Positions 63,906-64,000 of a stretch of 64,000 nt of DNA are shown here, piece by piece (the stretch's first letter is position 1; each line of letters begins with the position of its first letter). Location of the stretch: assembly GCA_964536985.1 (NCBI GenBank), contig CAZIBG010000002.1, forward strand, positions 1-64,000. The letters run 5' to 3'. The notes beneath the pieces are model-generated. The model saw only the letters and a list, made by a program, of their open reading frames with translations. It ran no database searches and was not told where the DNA came from. The translations under genes were made by a program, and so were the position numbers. Origin of the DNA: CAZIBG01 sp964536985 (GTDB lineage: Bacteria; Patescibacteriota; Saccharimonadia; Saccharimonadales; AWTP1-31).

Positions 63906-64000
63906 GCGATTCTCCTGATTACGTTGTAGTTACAACTGTAGTGCAGTAAATTGCTTGCGACTATAAGGAATCTAACAGCATGCAGCGATTAATCTTGCAG

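Noticed and set aside
1..64000. CRISPR arrays, rRNA genes, UGA recoding
   Set aside because: No regularly spaced short repeats and no rRNA-like segments were seen; UGA ends several genes at their expected length, so the code is standard.

Overview
The window looks like a Candidatus Saccharibacteria (TM7, Patescibacteria/CPR) chromosome or a close relative. This rests on streamlined, compact proteins (a 632-residue AlaRS without its C-terminal module, a 513-residue UvrC), a CPR-style 'baseplate J-like' membrane protein beside ftsA/ruvX/mltG, very tight gene packing, UGA used as a normal stop, and many start codons 6-8 nt behind a -10 box with no Shine-Dalgarno sequence. Nearly all genes lie on the minus strand. 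Lineage is inference; no rRNA is present.

Layout. 1-4.7 kb is an accessory patch: a partial large serine recombinase running off the left edge, a CPBP-type membrane protein bracketed by a perfect 167-bp inverted repeat, two unknown proteins (one CheD-like) and a decayed gene fragment. 4.7-18.2 kb holds small membrane proteins, a methyltransferase, an FAD-linked dehydrogenase, tRNA-Leu(CAG), a peptide-binding protein, secG, pepP, uvrC and a 1035-residue peptidoglycan hydrolase. 18.3-26.8 kb is a perfect-looking 4238-bp tandem duplication carrying two envelope-type unknown proteins, an Arg-codon leader peptide plus terminator, a GNAT acetyltransferase and an argininosuccinate-lyase-like enzyme. 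27-40 kb carries trhO, three consecutive ABC exporter genes, the L25 gene, a DedA protein, uvrA and prephenate dehydratase. 40-64 kb carries exonuclease I, class II photolyase, obg, cell-wall enzymes, ftsA, alaS, a second set of envelope unknowns, mnmA, an orphan ATP-synthase b/delta-like pair, cysteine desulfurase, tatD, metG and an OPRT-like protein.

Main discovery. Six copies of one structured RNA sit upstream of minus-strand operons for predicted cell-envelope proteins (18315, 22553, 26791, 26989, 53196, 56108). The core (TTGG-ACGCT-TGA...GAGTCAGTAGCGTAACCGG) matches the c-di-GMP-II riboswitch as I remember it, and the pseudoknot arms covary between copies. Two copies are followed by clear intrinsic terminators, and two lie in series before one operon. 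The duplication appears to have arisen by crossing-over inside two of these riboswitches. A second system is an apparently classical transcription attenuator: a leaderless 22-codon peptide with Arg codons, mutually exclusive hairpins and a terminator, ahead of the argininosuccinate-lyase operon.

How the genes may work together. The riboswitch-linked operons encode a LysM/LAS/SLT murein hydrolase and several single- or double-membrane-span proteins, so a second messenger (or a related ligand) may set surface remodelling. For an epibiont this could matter during host attachment; that last step is inference.
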